From positions 12,647 through 76,646 of the forward strand of contig JANLPR010000117.1 of NCBI GenBank assembly GCA_031367345.1: a stretch of 64,000 nt of DNA, given 5' to 3'. Both the position numbers and the translations under genes were made by a program. Source of the stretch: JADKIH01 sp031367345 (GTDB taxonomy: Bacteria > Bacteroidota > Bacteroidia > AKYH767-A > 2013-40CM-41-45). The notes under the pieces are model-generated. The model was given only the letters and a program-made list of their open reading frames with translations. It did not search any database and had not been told where the DNA came from. Shown piece by piece: positions 16,179-24,934 of this stretch. Every line of letters starts with the position of its first letter. Positions within the stretch are counted from its first letter, which is position 1.

Positions 16179-17579
16179 TTAATGAACTATATTAATTCGA
16201 TTTGTAAAATTTATTTTTTCGGTTTGAATGTTGAGAGAATACACGCCATTCGAAATGTTATTTGTCTCAAAAGTTAATTCAGATTGATTGCTAAACTTTT
16301 TCAGTAAAATTGTCCTTCCATTAAGATCATACAAAGTCATAGTGCCACTCTCGTTCTCGTTTTTTATACGAATAGAAAATTGATTATTAGAGGGGTTTGG
16401 GTAAACGATAAATTTATCGTTGCTGTTTTGTGTAAAAGTTTTTGACGACGTGATTACTGAAACGTCAAGAATAAATAATCCTAACTGCATATCACTTGCA
16501 AGAATGATTCCGCTAGGTAAGTCTGTGTATGCTGCCCAGCAACCAGCGTAAGCGGGTGAAGGATAAGTACCGGGTGGATTCTGGGGATGTGTATCAAAGT
16601 ATCCTGACAATACAGGAGTAATTGGATTGGAAATATCATAAATGTAAAGCCCATCTTGATAAGCTGCAACAAAAAGCAAATTATCTTTCACATACGGATT
16701 GTGGGGTGTTGCTCCAACATTTGTATTGTAGGTGCCAATTACAGTTGGATTAGAAATGTCACGCACGTCAACTACACTGAAAGGCATTCCTGATGGTACC
16801 TCATCACACATATATAAATATCCATGATCAGGCGATAAAAAACTACTGTGATTGTATCGTTGTGTCGGAAAGTTAGTAAGTGATCCAAGTAAAATAAAAT
16901 GATTGGCAATGGTGTCGTAATGAAAAATATAAAGTCCCGAATTACCACAACTTGCGTAAACAGTGTCATTCACAACATACATGTCATGTACAGAATTGAT
17001 TGAAGGGAAGTCGCTGTCTAATCTTCTCAACAAAGTAGGAACTGTAGGGTCATTCAAGGAATACACATTCATACTTGAATAGTTTCCACTGGCATTTACC
17101 GATGAAACATATAATTTGTTCCCATCTACATATTGCGCATGCGCATGCGTAAAAATTGAGTTACTATCGTAAATTACTGTAGCAGAAATTGGCAGTGTGC
17201 TTAGATCAACTATTTGCAAACTATTATTTCCTGCATCATCGCTAATTATATATAAGTAGTTCCCATACGTTTTATATTCATGCCAAATGCAATCTGTTTG
17301 GCGGTGTGGAATGTAATTGATTTGTGTAGGCGCAGTAGGAATAGAAACGTCGATGATATATGTGCCGGCTGTTGATCCAATAATAGCATATTCTTTTTGA
17401 TCAAGCGGATTCTGCCATCCCCAACACGATTGATATCGAATTCCATAAACCGACTCGGCTACAACTGTTGTATCGTTGAATTGTCCAAGCAATGAAATGT
17501 TCTGATGGCTGAATTGCGAATGAGCAAATGAGCTCATGAACATAATGATGGCAAACATGTAAAATTTTTTCGATTTCAT
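16179..17579 (-). CDS. Secreted LVIVD-repeat (choice-of-anchor B) protein with T9SS type A tail
   Basis: A 466-aa secreted protein with signal peptide MKSKKFYMFAIIMFMSSFAHS. The body (~25-370) consists of LVIVD-like beta-propeller repeats (YAIIGSTAGTYIIDVS, LQIVDLSTLP, FSVVDVRDIS, GLYIYDISNPITP, LFILDVS), matching the choice-of-anchor B family. Residues ~385-466 are a type A sorting tail (VYPNPSNNQFSIRI, MTLYDLNGRTIL, ISNGVYSLNI, NRINIVH). It should be exported by the type IX system and held at the surface. Function of the family is unknown. It starts 6 bases after the purine nucleoside phosphorylase stop, within the lpxK-lpxH operon. Confidence 0.88.
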   Translation of the reverse strand: MKSKKFYMFAIIMFMSSFAHSQFSHQNISLLGQFNDTTVVAESVYGIRYQSCWGWQNPLDQKEYAIIGSTAGTYIIDVSIPTAPTQINYIPHRQTDCIWHEYKTYGNYLYIISDDAGNNSLQIVDLSTLPISATVIYDSNSIFTHAHAQYVDGNKLYVSSVNASGNYSSMNVYSLNDPTVPTLLRRLDSDFPSINSVHDMYVVNDTVYASCGNSGLYIFHYDTIANHFILLGSLTNFPTQRYNHSSFLSPDHGYLYMCDEVPSGMPFSVVDVRDISNPTVIGTYNTNVGATPHNPYVKDNLLFVAAYQDGLYIYDISNPITPVLSGYFDTHPQNPPGTYPSPAYAGCWAAYTDLPSGIILASDMQLGLFILDVSVITSSKTFTQNSNDKFIVYPNPSNNQFSIRIKNENESGTMTLYDLNGRTILLKKFSNQSELTFETNNISNGVYSLNIQTEKINFTNRINIVH

Positions 17580-17585
17580 TTTTAT

Positions 17586-18398
17586 TTAACTTTTAGCTAG
17601 TAATTCTTTTATGATAGCAGTCATTTTTTTCTCAGATGAAATGGCCACATGTAAAACTTCTTCGTGACTCACTTTTTGGACAATGGCAAATCCTCCAAGA
17701 TCGGTAACAATAGAAATTGCAAAGCAAGGAATATTTGCATGGCGACCTACAATTACCTCGGGGATCGTAGACATTCCAACAATGTCTGCACCAATTGTTC
17801 TTAAGTAACGATATTCGGCAGGCGTTTCAAAACAAGGTCCACTTACTGCTGTATATACACCAATATGCGAACGAAATCCAAGTTGGTCTGCAATTGATTT
17901 CGCATCGGTTATCATTTTTGAGTCGTATGGTTCACTCATGTCTGGAAACCGCGGCCCTAACTCATCATAATTTTTTCCTATCAAAGGATTTGATGGGAGC
18001 AAGTTAATGTGATCTTGAATGATAACAATGTCTCCAGTTTGATAATCAGGATTCATTCCGCCACTTGCATTACTCAAAAGTAATTTCTTGATGCCAAGAG
18101 CAATCATTACTCTGATTGGAAAAGTTGTTTCCTGCATGCTATAACCTTCGTAGTAATGAAATCGACCTTGCAGAGCTACAACATTTTTACCGCCAAGTTT
18201 ACCGAAAATTAATTTTCCTCCGTGACCCTTTACTGTTGAAATTGGAAAATTTGGTATCTCGGTATATTCTATTGAATGTTCAATTTGGATTTCATTTACA
18301 AGTCCACCAAGTCCGCTGCCTAATACAATTCCGAACTCAGGTATGAAATTTGTTTTTAAAAAAATGAAATCAGTTGTTTCTTTAATTTTTTCTAACAT
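17586..18398 (-). CDS. punA: Purine-nucleoside phosphorylase, trimeric class
   Basis: A 270-aa enzyme that splits purine nucleosides with phosphate to free base and ribose 1-phosphate for salvage. Motifs: FGIVLGSGLGGL (phosphate loop), STVKGHGGKL, LQGRFHYYEGY, LSNASGGMNP, GPCFETPAEYR and VGMSTIPEVIVGRH. I chose the ATG at 18398 (MLEKIKETT), which matches the family start. A longer form from 18434 adds a Lys-rich stretch that reads inside lpxK. Even so, the gene overlaps the end of lpxK by 17 bases, showing co-transcription. The presence of Asn at the base-binding end (VTDLGG rather than VTN) is a small variation whose effect I cannot judge. Confidence 0.93.
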   Translation of the reverse strand: MLEKIKETTDFIFLKTNFIPEFGIVLGSGLGGLVNEIQIEHSIEYTEIPNFPISTVKGHGGKLIFGKLGGKNVVALQGRFHYYEGYSMQETTFPIRVMIALGIKKLLLSNASGGMNPDYQTGDIVIIQDHINLLPSNPLIGKNYDELGPRFPDMSEPYDSKMITDAKSIADQLGFRSHIGVYTAVSGPCFETPAEYRYLRTIGADIVGMSTIPEVIVGRHANIPCFAISIVTDLGGFAIVQKVSHEEVLHVAISSEKKMTAIIKELLAKS

Positions 18399-19449
18399 AC
18401 TCTTGGATAATTTGATTATACTTTTCTTCTTCATGATGAATATGAACTTGAATTGGAAGAAAGAAAAATGGTAATTTTTGAATAGCAGGATCGATACTAG
18501 GATTTCTCAATCGCATCGCATCTTTTTCGGTAGTCACAATGATCTTGCTTTTGTTAGCGATATTATTGAAAGTCTCCGTTATTTTATCTAGGTCTTTGGT
18601 ATTGAATTCATGATGGTCAGGGAAAGTCAGTATCTCAAGCTTGTCTGTTAAGCGGCGCAAATATTCGATCATTCCGGAAGGATTTGCAATTCCGGTTACC
18701 AGCATGATTGTAAATCGTTTTTCCATATAATAGCTTGCACCCATTTGCATAGGTGAAGTTGGTCCAAATACTTTATTGAATTCACCATATTTAAGAAACG
18801 AAAAAAAAACTGATTGATTTGTTTCCGGTTTGATTTCTTCTAGTATCCGTTTTTTTTCTATCGGAACTAAAATCGATGGAGATTTAGAAATGATAATTAC
18901 ATCGGCTCTTTTTTTCGATGAAAGGGGCTCGCGTAAATTACCTCCGGGCAACACATAATCTTTTTTAAAAATAGTATCGTATTCTAGAAGTAAAATATTC
19001 ATTCCTGCTTTTACATAGCGATGTTGATATGCATCATCCATTAAAATTACTTGCGGACGATTCAGTCCTTGCATCAACTGATCAATTGCTTCAGTTCTTT
19101 TTTCAGCAACAGTTACGATGATGTTATCAAATTTACTTAGATACTGCATTGGTTCATCGCCAATTTCATTGGTGGTAAATCCTTTTTTAGCTAAAAGGTA
19201 TCCTGTTGTTTTTCGACCATAACCTCGGCTGATTGTTGCTAGCTTAAAATTGTTTTTCAATAATCTGATGAGGTATTCAATGTGCGGAGTTTTTCCTGTG
19301 CCACCGGTAGTTAGATTTCCAATAGATATAATTGGAACATCATATTCATTCGATTTGATTATTGCCTTATCGAACAAGATATTTCTTACTCTTACAACAA
19401 TGTTGTAGAGCGGGGAAAAGGGTAATAAAAGTTTTCGCCAATTTTGCAC
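18382..19449 (-). CDS. lpxK: Tetraacyldisaccharide 4'-kinase
   Basis: A 355-aa inner-membrane-associated kinase that adds the 4'-phosphate of lipid A. It has the N-terminal membrane helix followed by the Walker A region IGNLTTGGTGKTPHIEYL, ISRGYGRKTTGY, the IGDEPMQY block, the Walker B-like VILMDDAYQHRYV, and LPGGNLREPLSS. The start codon is GTG at 19449, right where family members begin, and a -7-like TAATTTG lies only about 6 bases upstream of it, so the leader would be very short. This is the first gene of the operon that ends with lpxH. Confidence 0.94.
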   Translation of the reverse strand: MQNWRKLLLPFSPLYNIVVRVRNILFDKAIIKSNEYDVPIISIGNLTTGGTGKTPHIEYLIRLLKNNFKLATISRGYGRKTTGYLLAKKGFTTNEIGDEPMQYLSKFDNIIVTVAEKRTEAIDQLMQGLNRPQVILMDDAYQHRYVKAGMNILLLEYDTIFKKDYVLPGGNLREPLSSKKRADVIIISKSPSILVPIEKKRILEEIKPETNQSVFFSFLKYGEFNKVFGPTSPMQMGASYYMEKRFTIMLVTGIANPSGMIEYLRRLTDKLEILTFPDHHEFNTKDLDKITETFNNIANKSKIIVTTEKDAMRLRNPSIDPAIQKLPFFFLPIQVHIHHEEEKYNQIIQEYVRKN

Positions 19450-19680
19450 CGTGGCAAATTACAAAAAAACAGTTAACCTCAGCAGTAAAATTGATTCCGA
19501 ACATTCAAATATTCATATTGATTGAAGTGCATAATGGTTGAAATGCTTATAAGATCAAGTTAATGCGAAAGTTTTATCTGTCGAAATGGTAAATGAAGTT
19601 GCACTGACAATGAAAATTGTTTTCAAATGAACTATCCAACATCGTTACTTTTTTGTAGTATTGAAGTTTGAAATTCATAT

Positions 19681-20778
19681 ATGACAAAGATCAAAGAAGT
19701 ACTTCAGTATTTAGAAGAAATTGCTCCGTTATCTCTTCAAGAAAGCTATGACAACTCCGGTCTTATAGTTGGTGATAGCGATGCTGAGCTCACCGGTATA
19801 TTGATATGTTTAGATAGTACAGAAGCGGTGGTAAAAGAAGCCATTCTTACAGGTTGTAATTTGATCATTGCTCACCATCCAATTGTATTTTCCGGTTTGA
19901 AAAGATTTACAGGAAGCAATTATGTAGAACGGACCATTATAGCTGCGATAAAAAACGACATTGCAATTTATGCAGCGCATACTAATCTGGATAATATAGC
20001 CAACGGAGTAAACAAAATGATAGCAGATAAATTAGGGTTAATCAATGCAAAAATATTAGCGCCCAAGAAACAGCTGTTGAAAAAACTAATTGTGTTTTGT
20101 CCATTCGATCATGCCTCCAAAGTAAGGCAAGCTTTATTCGAAGCAGGAGCAGGGAGTATAGGAAACTATGATGAATGTAGTTTTAATAGTGACGGAACCG
20201 GAACTTTTCGACCTGGAACGCAAGCCAAACCTTTTAGCGGCAACGAAGGAATTACTTCATTTGCTGAAGAAACTAAAATAGAAGTAATTATTGAGTCACA
20301 TTTACAGAACAAAATTTTAGCTGCACTTTTCAAAAGTCATCCCTATGAAGAAGTAGCTTATGATCTTATCCCTCTGGAAAATTATCATCAGAATATTGGA
20401 AGTGGAATGATTGCAGAGTTGAGCTCCGAAATGGAAGAAATGCCTTTTTTAGACCATGTGAAAAAGGTAATGAAGGTAGGATCGTTGCGATTTACACCAT
20501 TAATTGGGCAAAAGGTTGCAAAAGTAGCTCTTTGTGGAGGGTCAGGAAGCTTTCTTTTAAATGAGGCAAAAGCTGCTGGTGCTCAGGTCTTTATCACCTC
20601 AGATTTCAAATATCATCAGTTTTTTGATGCCGAAGATAGCTTGGTTATTGCCGATATCGGACATTTTGAGAGCGAACAGTACACAATGGATTTGTTTAAG
20701 TCGTTAATTCTGAAAAATTTTTCTAAATTTGCCGTCCGTTTAACTGAGGTGAATACCAATCCAGTGAATTATTTATAA
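19681..20778 (+). CDS. Nif3-like dinuclear metal centre protein
   Basis: A 365-aa member of the Nif3/YbgI (DUF34) family. Metal ligands sit in the blocks IIAHHPIVFSGLKRF and AAHTNLDNIANGVN near the N-terminus and ITSDFKYHQFFDAE with ADIGHFESE near the C-terminus. Between them (~130-235) is the inserted PII-like domain found in the longer bacterial form (KLIVFCPFDHASKVRQ ... HPYEEVAYDL). The family forms a toroidal hexamer; proposed functions, including GTP cyclohydrolase-like activity, are not settled. It is followed at a short distance by the zinc-ribbon coiled-coil gene, a pairing common in Bacteroidota. Confidence 0.93.
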   Translation: MTKIKEVLQYLEEIAPLSLQESYDNSGLIVGDSDAELTGILICLDSTEAVVKEAILTGCNLIIAHHPIVFSGLKRFTGSNYVERTIIAAIKNDIAIYAAHTNLDNIANGVNKMIADKLGLINAKILAPKKQLLKKLIVFCPFDHASKVRQALFEAGAGSIGNYDECSFNSDGTGTFRPGTQAKPFSGNEGITSFAEETKIEVIIESHLQNKILAALFKSHPYEEVAYDLIPLENYHQNIGSGMIAELSSEMEEMPFLDHVKKVMKVGSLRFTPLIGQKVAKVALCGGSGSFLLNEAKAAGAQVFITSDFKYHQFFDAEDSLVIADIGHFESEQYTMDLFKSLILKNFSKFAVRLTEVNTNPVNYL

Positions 20779-20855
20779 TTGGGATACATTTCATTAAGTG
20801 AAGATTGATTGACCCGGATTATTTTCGGAAAACAATAACTCAAAACAACAACAAC

Positions 20856-21746
20856 GTGAGCTTATCAAAAATTGCCAAAGCGAAAATTAAAACAAAAGAG
20901 CAAGTTGCATTCAAACCTCGTAAGGTTGAAAAGATCATTGATGTAAACCGACTAGAGAAAAAGTTGGAAGAAATTATGGCAATGGATCATACTGAATTTT
21001 CTGTTGAGGAAAGATTAAAAGCATTGTATGTACTTCAGGAAATCGATTCTAACATCGATAAGATTCGTACCATTCGTGGAGAACTTCCAATGGAAGTGGC
21101 AGATCTTGAAGATGAGATCGTAGGGTTGAATACACGCATCACCAATATCAATGCAGAAATTGCAAACCTTGAAGATCAGGTAAACAAAAAGAAACAAGCT
21201 GCGAAAGATGCAAAAGAACAAATAAAGAAGTACGAAGGCCAACAAGATAAAGTAAAAAACAATCGTGAATTTGATTCGTTGAATAAGGAAATTGAGTTTC
21301 AAAATTTGGAAATACAATTATCAGAAAAACGTTCGAAAGAATTTGCTTTTGAAGTGGCAAATAAGAACACGATACTCGAAGAAACTCAGAATATTTTAAA
21401 CGATCGTGAGTCGGTTCTTAAATTAAAACAAGCAGAACTTGCAACAATTGTTGAAGAAACTCAAAAGGAGGAAGATCATCTAATAAAAATAGGTGTGAAA
21501 GCAAGAACAATTATCGATGAACGACTTTTAACAGCTTATACACGAGTTCGTAATAATTCTCGTAATGGTTTTGGAGTTGTTGCGATTCAGCGTGATGCTT
21601 GTGGTGGTTGTTTCAATAAAATACCTCCACAACGTCAATTAGACATTCGTCAACACAAAAAAGTAATCGTTTGTGAGCATTGTGGAAGAATCCTTGTCGA
21701 TCCAAAGATTGCAGATGAGGAAGTTGCTCCTGCTGACGCAGAATAA
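20856..21746 (+). CDS. C4-type zinc-ribbon coiled-coil protein
   Basis: Long alpha-helical coiled coil followed by a C-terminal zinc ribbon with two Cys pairs (CGGC and CEHC, ~36 residues apart). The segment between them includes the NKIPPQRQLDIRQ signature of this family. It is thought to bind nucleic acid, but its role is unknown. The start is uncertain. I chose GTG at 20856 (SLSKIAKAKIKTK, 296 aa). TTG at 20805 gives 313 aa, and ATG at 20976 (MAMDHTEFSVEERL, 256 aa) gives the length most common for the family. The extra N-terminal ~40 residues are Lys-rich and read like coding sequence. A strong terminator ends the transcript. Confidence 0.85.
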   Translation: MSLSKIAKAKIKTKEQVAFKPRKVEKIIDVNRLEKKLEEIMAMDHTEFSVEERLKALYVLQEIDSNIDKIRTIRGELPMEVADLEDEIVGLNTRITNINAEIANLEDQVNKKKQAAKDAKEQIKKYEGQQDKVKNNREFDSLNKEIEFQNLEIQLSEKRSKEFAFEVANKNTILEETQNILNDRESVLKLKQAELATIVEETQKEEDHLIKIGVKARTIIDERLLTAYTRVRNNSRNGFGVVAIQRDACGGCFNKIPPQRQLDIRQHKKVIVCEHCGRILVDPKIADEEVAPADAE

Positions 21747-21767
21747 TTAAACGTTCAATGAATTTAG

Positions 21768-21802
21768 AAATGGGATCACATTTGTTGTGATCCCATTTTT
21801 TT
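21768..21802 (+). terminator. Rho-independent terminator
   Basis: A perfect 13-bp stem (21768-21780 with 21786-21798, core TGGGATCACA) around a TTTGT loop runs into seven Ts. It ends the Nif3-like/zinc-ribbon transcript. Confidence 0.92.
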
Positions 21803-21845
21803 GTGATTTATATTTTTTACTTTGTGTCGGCTTAATTTTTTACGG

Positions 21846-23345
21846 ATGTTGCGTTTATTACTTATACTTGTTTTAACGATAGTAAGCTCAAAGGCTTTGG
21901 CTTATTATGAGTTGGATCCTACTTTAAAATCTGTTTATGCCAATACCCTTAGTCTGGAATTAGACCGAGCCGATCTACTTTTAAAACGAGAGAATATTGA
22001 AAAACCGGGAAATGATCTTGTTGTTCTGTATGTGAATAATGTTTTTTTTATGAAAGCATTTATTTCGGAAGAGCAAAATTATTTTGAAGCATTCAAAAAA
22101 AATTCGGCTTTAACTTTGAAAAAATTAGATGAGCGGCAAGAAAATTTTTCATCGCCATGGCATTCGTATGCTAAAGCAGAAGTGATGATACAGGAAGCTA
22201 TTGTAAAAGTAAAGTTTAGAGAATATGTCTCCGCTGCCAATGAAATCCGAAAAGCTTATCGGCTCATAGAAAAAAATAAAGTAGCGTTTCCGGAATTTCC
22301 ACTTAACAATAAACTCTCAGGACTACTCAATGTGATCATTGGCTCAGTGCCTCGTGAATACCATTGGTTGGTTGAGATTGCAGGAATGGATGGCTCGATG
22401 GCAACAGGAACAGATGAGCTTATAAAGCTATATTCAGACATCAACGGAACAGATTTTGAATGTTATCAAGAAGAGATCCTTTTTTACTTGTCTAATATTT
22501 ATACCATTTTTAATTATAAGGACGTTGCCTTAAACTCATGCTTGGAATTGCTTAAAAAATATTCATCATCCGGGCCATTAATGAAATATTGCGCAGCTTC
22601 AATTTATATAAAACTAGATAGAAACGATGAAGCTATTCAGTGTCTTACAAACTCACTCGATTTTACCAATAAGTTTCCATTTTATTTCCTCTCTTACAAA
22701 CTAGGATTATGTAAATTACGAAAACTCGAACATCAAGCAGAAAATGATTTCAATTTTTTTCTTTCAACATTTAAAGGTAAAAATTATATTAAATCATGCT
22801 ATCAGAAATTAGCTTGGTTGAGTTATCTAAATAATGATCTTTCGAATTATCAATTAGCACTTGAAAAATGCCGGATGAATGGGATTTCTTTTATCGATGA
22901 AGATAAAGAAGCAATGAAAGAGGCTTCAAGTGGATTTGTTATCAATAAAATCTTACTTCGTGCACGATTGTTATATGATGGTGGTTATTTTGAAAAAGCA
23001 CTGGCAGAACTCGTAGGCAAACCAATTGATAGTTTTCCTTCTTATCGTGATCAATTGGAGGTGTCTTACCGTTTGGCAAGGATCTATGATAAATTAGGTA
23101 AGAGTGAAAAGGCCATATTACTTTTTGAGCAGACAATCAAAAATGGATCCTCCGCAACTTATTATTATGCAGCTAACAGCGCTTTAATTTTGGGCGGGAT
23201 TTATGAAAACAGAAATGAGTTTGTTAAAGCAGAATACTATTTTAAAATATGCCTCTCATTGAATAATCATGAATACCAGAATAGTATCGATCAAAAAGCA
23301 CAAGCGGGAATAGATCGGTTGAAGCTAGAAATAGAAAAGCAGTAA
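21846..23345 (+). CDS. Secreted tetratricopeptide-repeat protein
   Basis: A 499-aa protein from the ATG at 21846, which is followed by a signal peptide (MLRLLLILVLTIVSSKALA). A GTG eight codons earlier lies next to a -7-like TTACTTTG and is rejected. The rest is helical repeats: TPR-like units are clearest near the C-terminus (SYRLARIYDKLGKSEKAILLFEQ, ALILGGIYENRNEFVKAEYYFK). It is probably a periplasmic or outer-membrane protein mediating protein contacts, with no catalytic motif. It stands alone between a terminator and a palindromic terminator shared with the convergent gene. Confidence 0.8.
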   Translation: MLRLLLILVLTIVSSKALAYYELDPTLKSVYANTLSLELDRADLLLKRENIEKPGNDLVVLYVNNVFFMKAFISEEQNYFEAFKKNSALTLKKLDERQENFSSPWHSYAKAEVMIQEAIVKVKFREYVSAANEIRKAYRLIEKNKVAFPEFPLNNKLSGLLNVIIGSVPREYHWLVEIAGMDGSMATGTDELIKLYSDINGTDFECYQEEILFYLSNIYTIFNYKDVALNSCLELLKKYSSSGPLMKYCAASIYIKLDRNDEAIQCLTNSLDFTNKFPFYFLSYKLGLCKLRKLEHQAENDFNFFLSTFKGKNYIKSCYQKLAWLSYLNNDLSNYQLALEKCRMNGISFIDEDKEAMKEASSGFVINKILLRARLLYDGGYFEKALAELVGKPIDSFPSYRDQLEVSYRLARIYDKLGKSEKAILLFEQTIKNGSSATYYYAANSALILGGIYENRNEFVKAEYYFKICLSLNNHEYQNSIDQKAQAGIDRLKLEIEKQ

Positions 23346-23366
23346 GATCAATTGATCTTACTGCTT
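23337..23366. terminator. Bidirectional terminator palindrome
   Basis: A 30-base perfect palindrome (AGCAGTAAGATC-AATT-GATCTTACTGCT plus one flanking pair) spans the stop codon of the TPR gene and lies between convergent genes. On the minus strand it is followed by TTTTC, and on the plus strand by a weaker TTA-rich tail. Confidence 0.75.
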
Positions 23367-23387
23367 ACTTTATTAATAAACATTCAC

Positions 23388-24857
23388 CTAAAATTTTATT
23401 CCAAACGTAATTGTGAAATTATGAGTAGAAACGTTTTGCTTTACTCCGGGAACATCGGAAGTTGCCAATGTATATGGTTGATAATATTGGTTGCTCTGAT
23501 TAAACAAGTATCCAAAATCAATAAAAAAATCCTCGTCACGAATTCCTAATCCTGCTGAATATCCTATTTTGCTATAGTCTGTACTCGAAGAGCTAAATTT
23601 GCTTTCAAGGGGAGAGCTGGAGTAAGCTACACCACCTCTAAGACTAATATTGTCAAGTCTCCATTCAGTACCCACTTTCAATGTATGCATAGCAGTGTAC
23701 TTGTTCTCAATTAATTTATTTGTTTCGAAAAAAGATGAAGTGGAAGAACTGAATCGAGCAGTTCCGTAATCTGTCAACTCATAATCAACTCCTAGTATTC
23801 CATTTTTCCCGAATACAAAACCTAAACTTCCAACTGCCTTGAAAGGTGTAGTCATGTCATAATCAAAACTTCCGTCTTTCGATTCTGAAGTATATTTTTG
23901 ACCCGTTGTAAATTTACTGCTTACAATAGTTTTGTATTCATCATGCATTGTGTACCAGCTAGGCGTATGAACAGCAAAACCAAAACGGAAGATGTCGTTC
24001 ACCTTATAGATAAATCCAAATTTTAAATTGATTCCGTTTCCGTCTGTCGTTAAATTCTGATTGAACTTATAACTCTGAAGAGTATCGTAAACATGCGTAG
24101 CTGTAATTTCTTCGTAAGTTGATTCCTCAGAGTAACGAATAGACTCAAATCCGAGTGTTGCGCCTAAGTATAGTTTATTGCTGTAGTTTCCTCCAAATGA
24201 AAACAATGTTTCTCCTTTGGCCCCGCGACTTTCAACATTCCTTCGTTGTGTTTCACCATATTCAGTGATAGCTGGAATGTATTGGGTAATTGGATTGTCA
24301 GGGTTAATCAGGAATGCTGCATAAGCTTGATATTCATAAAAATTATCCAAGTCAGAGTAGTTTGTATTACCGGCAGTTTGTGAAAAATAATCGAGAAGCG
24401 AATTATTAGCATTTTTTCCTTCATAGCTGCTTCGGTTATGATAGTTGTCTAGGCGATTATAACCAAATCCGAAACTCCAACTCTTCCAGCCGTTTTGAGA
24501 ATCATCTTTACTAATAATATTGGTAAAGACCAATCCTGCATTTCCAAAATTGAAATTGAATTTTGACTCATCACTTTTATTTCCTTGAAAGGTAGATGAT
24601 GTGGCACCGGCGTAAACAGAAGGAGTGAAGGTAAGTTCTGATCGGCGATAAAGTCCGATGCCTGCGGGGTTAACCGACAAGCCTGAGAATTCAGCCCCTA
24701 AGGCACCAAAGGCTCCTGACATTGCTGTAAAGCGAGCGCTTCCTGTAATGTTGGTCCCGGAATAGCGAAAAGCATCGGCGTCGGTTTGTGCTTTACTCAA
24801 TTCAGATATGAAGAGTAAACAACAAAGTAAAATAATTGAAGGGATGTTTTTTTTCAT
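23388..24857 (-). CDS. OmpP1/FadL-like outer-membrane beta-barrel protein
   Basis: A 489-aa protein from the ATG at 24857 (MKKNIPSIILLCCLLFISELSKAQ, a signal peptide). A longer frame reads 24 codons back through the terminator of the upstream gene and is rejected. The N-terminal GSARFTAMSGAFGALGAEFSGLSVNPAG block is that of FadL/TodX-type barrels, whose N-terminal hatch guides hydrophobic substrates. Alternating aromatic strands continue to the C-terminal NFTITFGIKF, ending in Phe as barrels do. Likely role: diffusion of a hydrophobic compound across the outer membrane, substrate unknown. Confidence 0.85.
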   Translation of the reverse strand: MKKNIPSIILLCCLLFISELSKAQTDADAFRYSGTNITGSARFTAMSGAFGALGAEFSGLSVNPAGIGLYRRSELTFTPSVYAGATSSTFQGNKSDESKFNFNFGNAGLVFTNIISKDDSQNGWKSWSFGFGYNRLDNYHNRSSYEGKNANNSLLDYFSQTAGNTNYSDLDNFYEYQAYAAFLINPDNPITQYIPAITEYGETQRRNVESRGAKGETLFSFGGNYSNKLYLGATLGFESIRYSEESTYEEITATHVYDTLQSYKFNQNLTTDGNGINLKFGFIYKVNDIFRFGFAVHTPSWYTMHDEYKTIVSSKFTTGQKYTSESKDGSFDYDMTTPFKAVGSLGFVFGKNGILGVDYELTDYGTARFSSSTSSFFETNKLIENKYTAMHTLKVGTEWRLDNISLRGGVAYSSSPLESKFSSSSTDYSKIGYSAGLGIRDEDFFIDFGYLFNQSNQYYQPYTLATSDVPGVKQNVSTHNFTITFGIKF

Positions 24858-24871
24858 TTTCTTTTTAATTG

Positions 24872-24918
24872 AAAAAAAGCCCGCACGGATGCTGTTCTCT
24901 CTGAAACGTACGGGCTTT
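24872..24918 (-). terminator. Rho-independent terminator
   Basis: On the minus strand AAAGCCCGTACG (complement of 24907-24918) pairs with CGTGCGGGCTTT (complement of 24876-24887) with one mismatch, then a run of Ts. It closes the Asn/Tyr-rich lipoprotein gene just upstream. Confidence 0.85.
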
Positions 24919-24934
24919 AGCACTAACAATTAAC

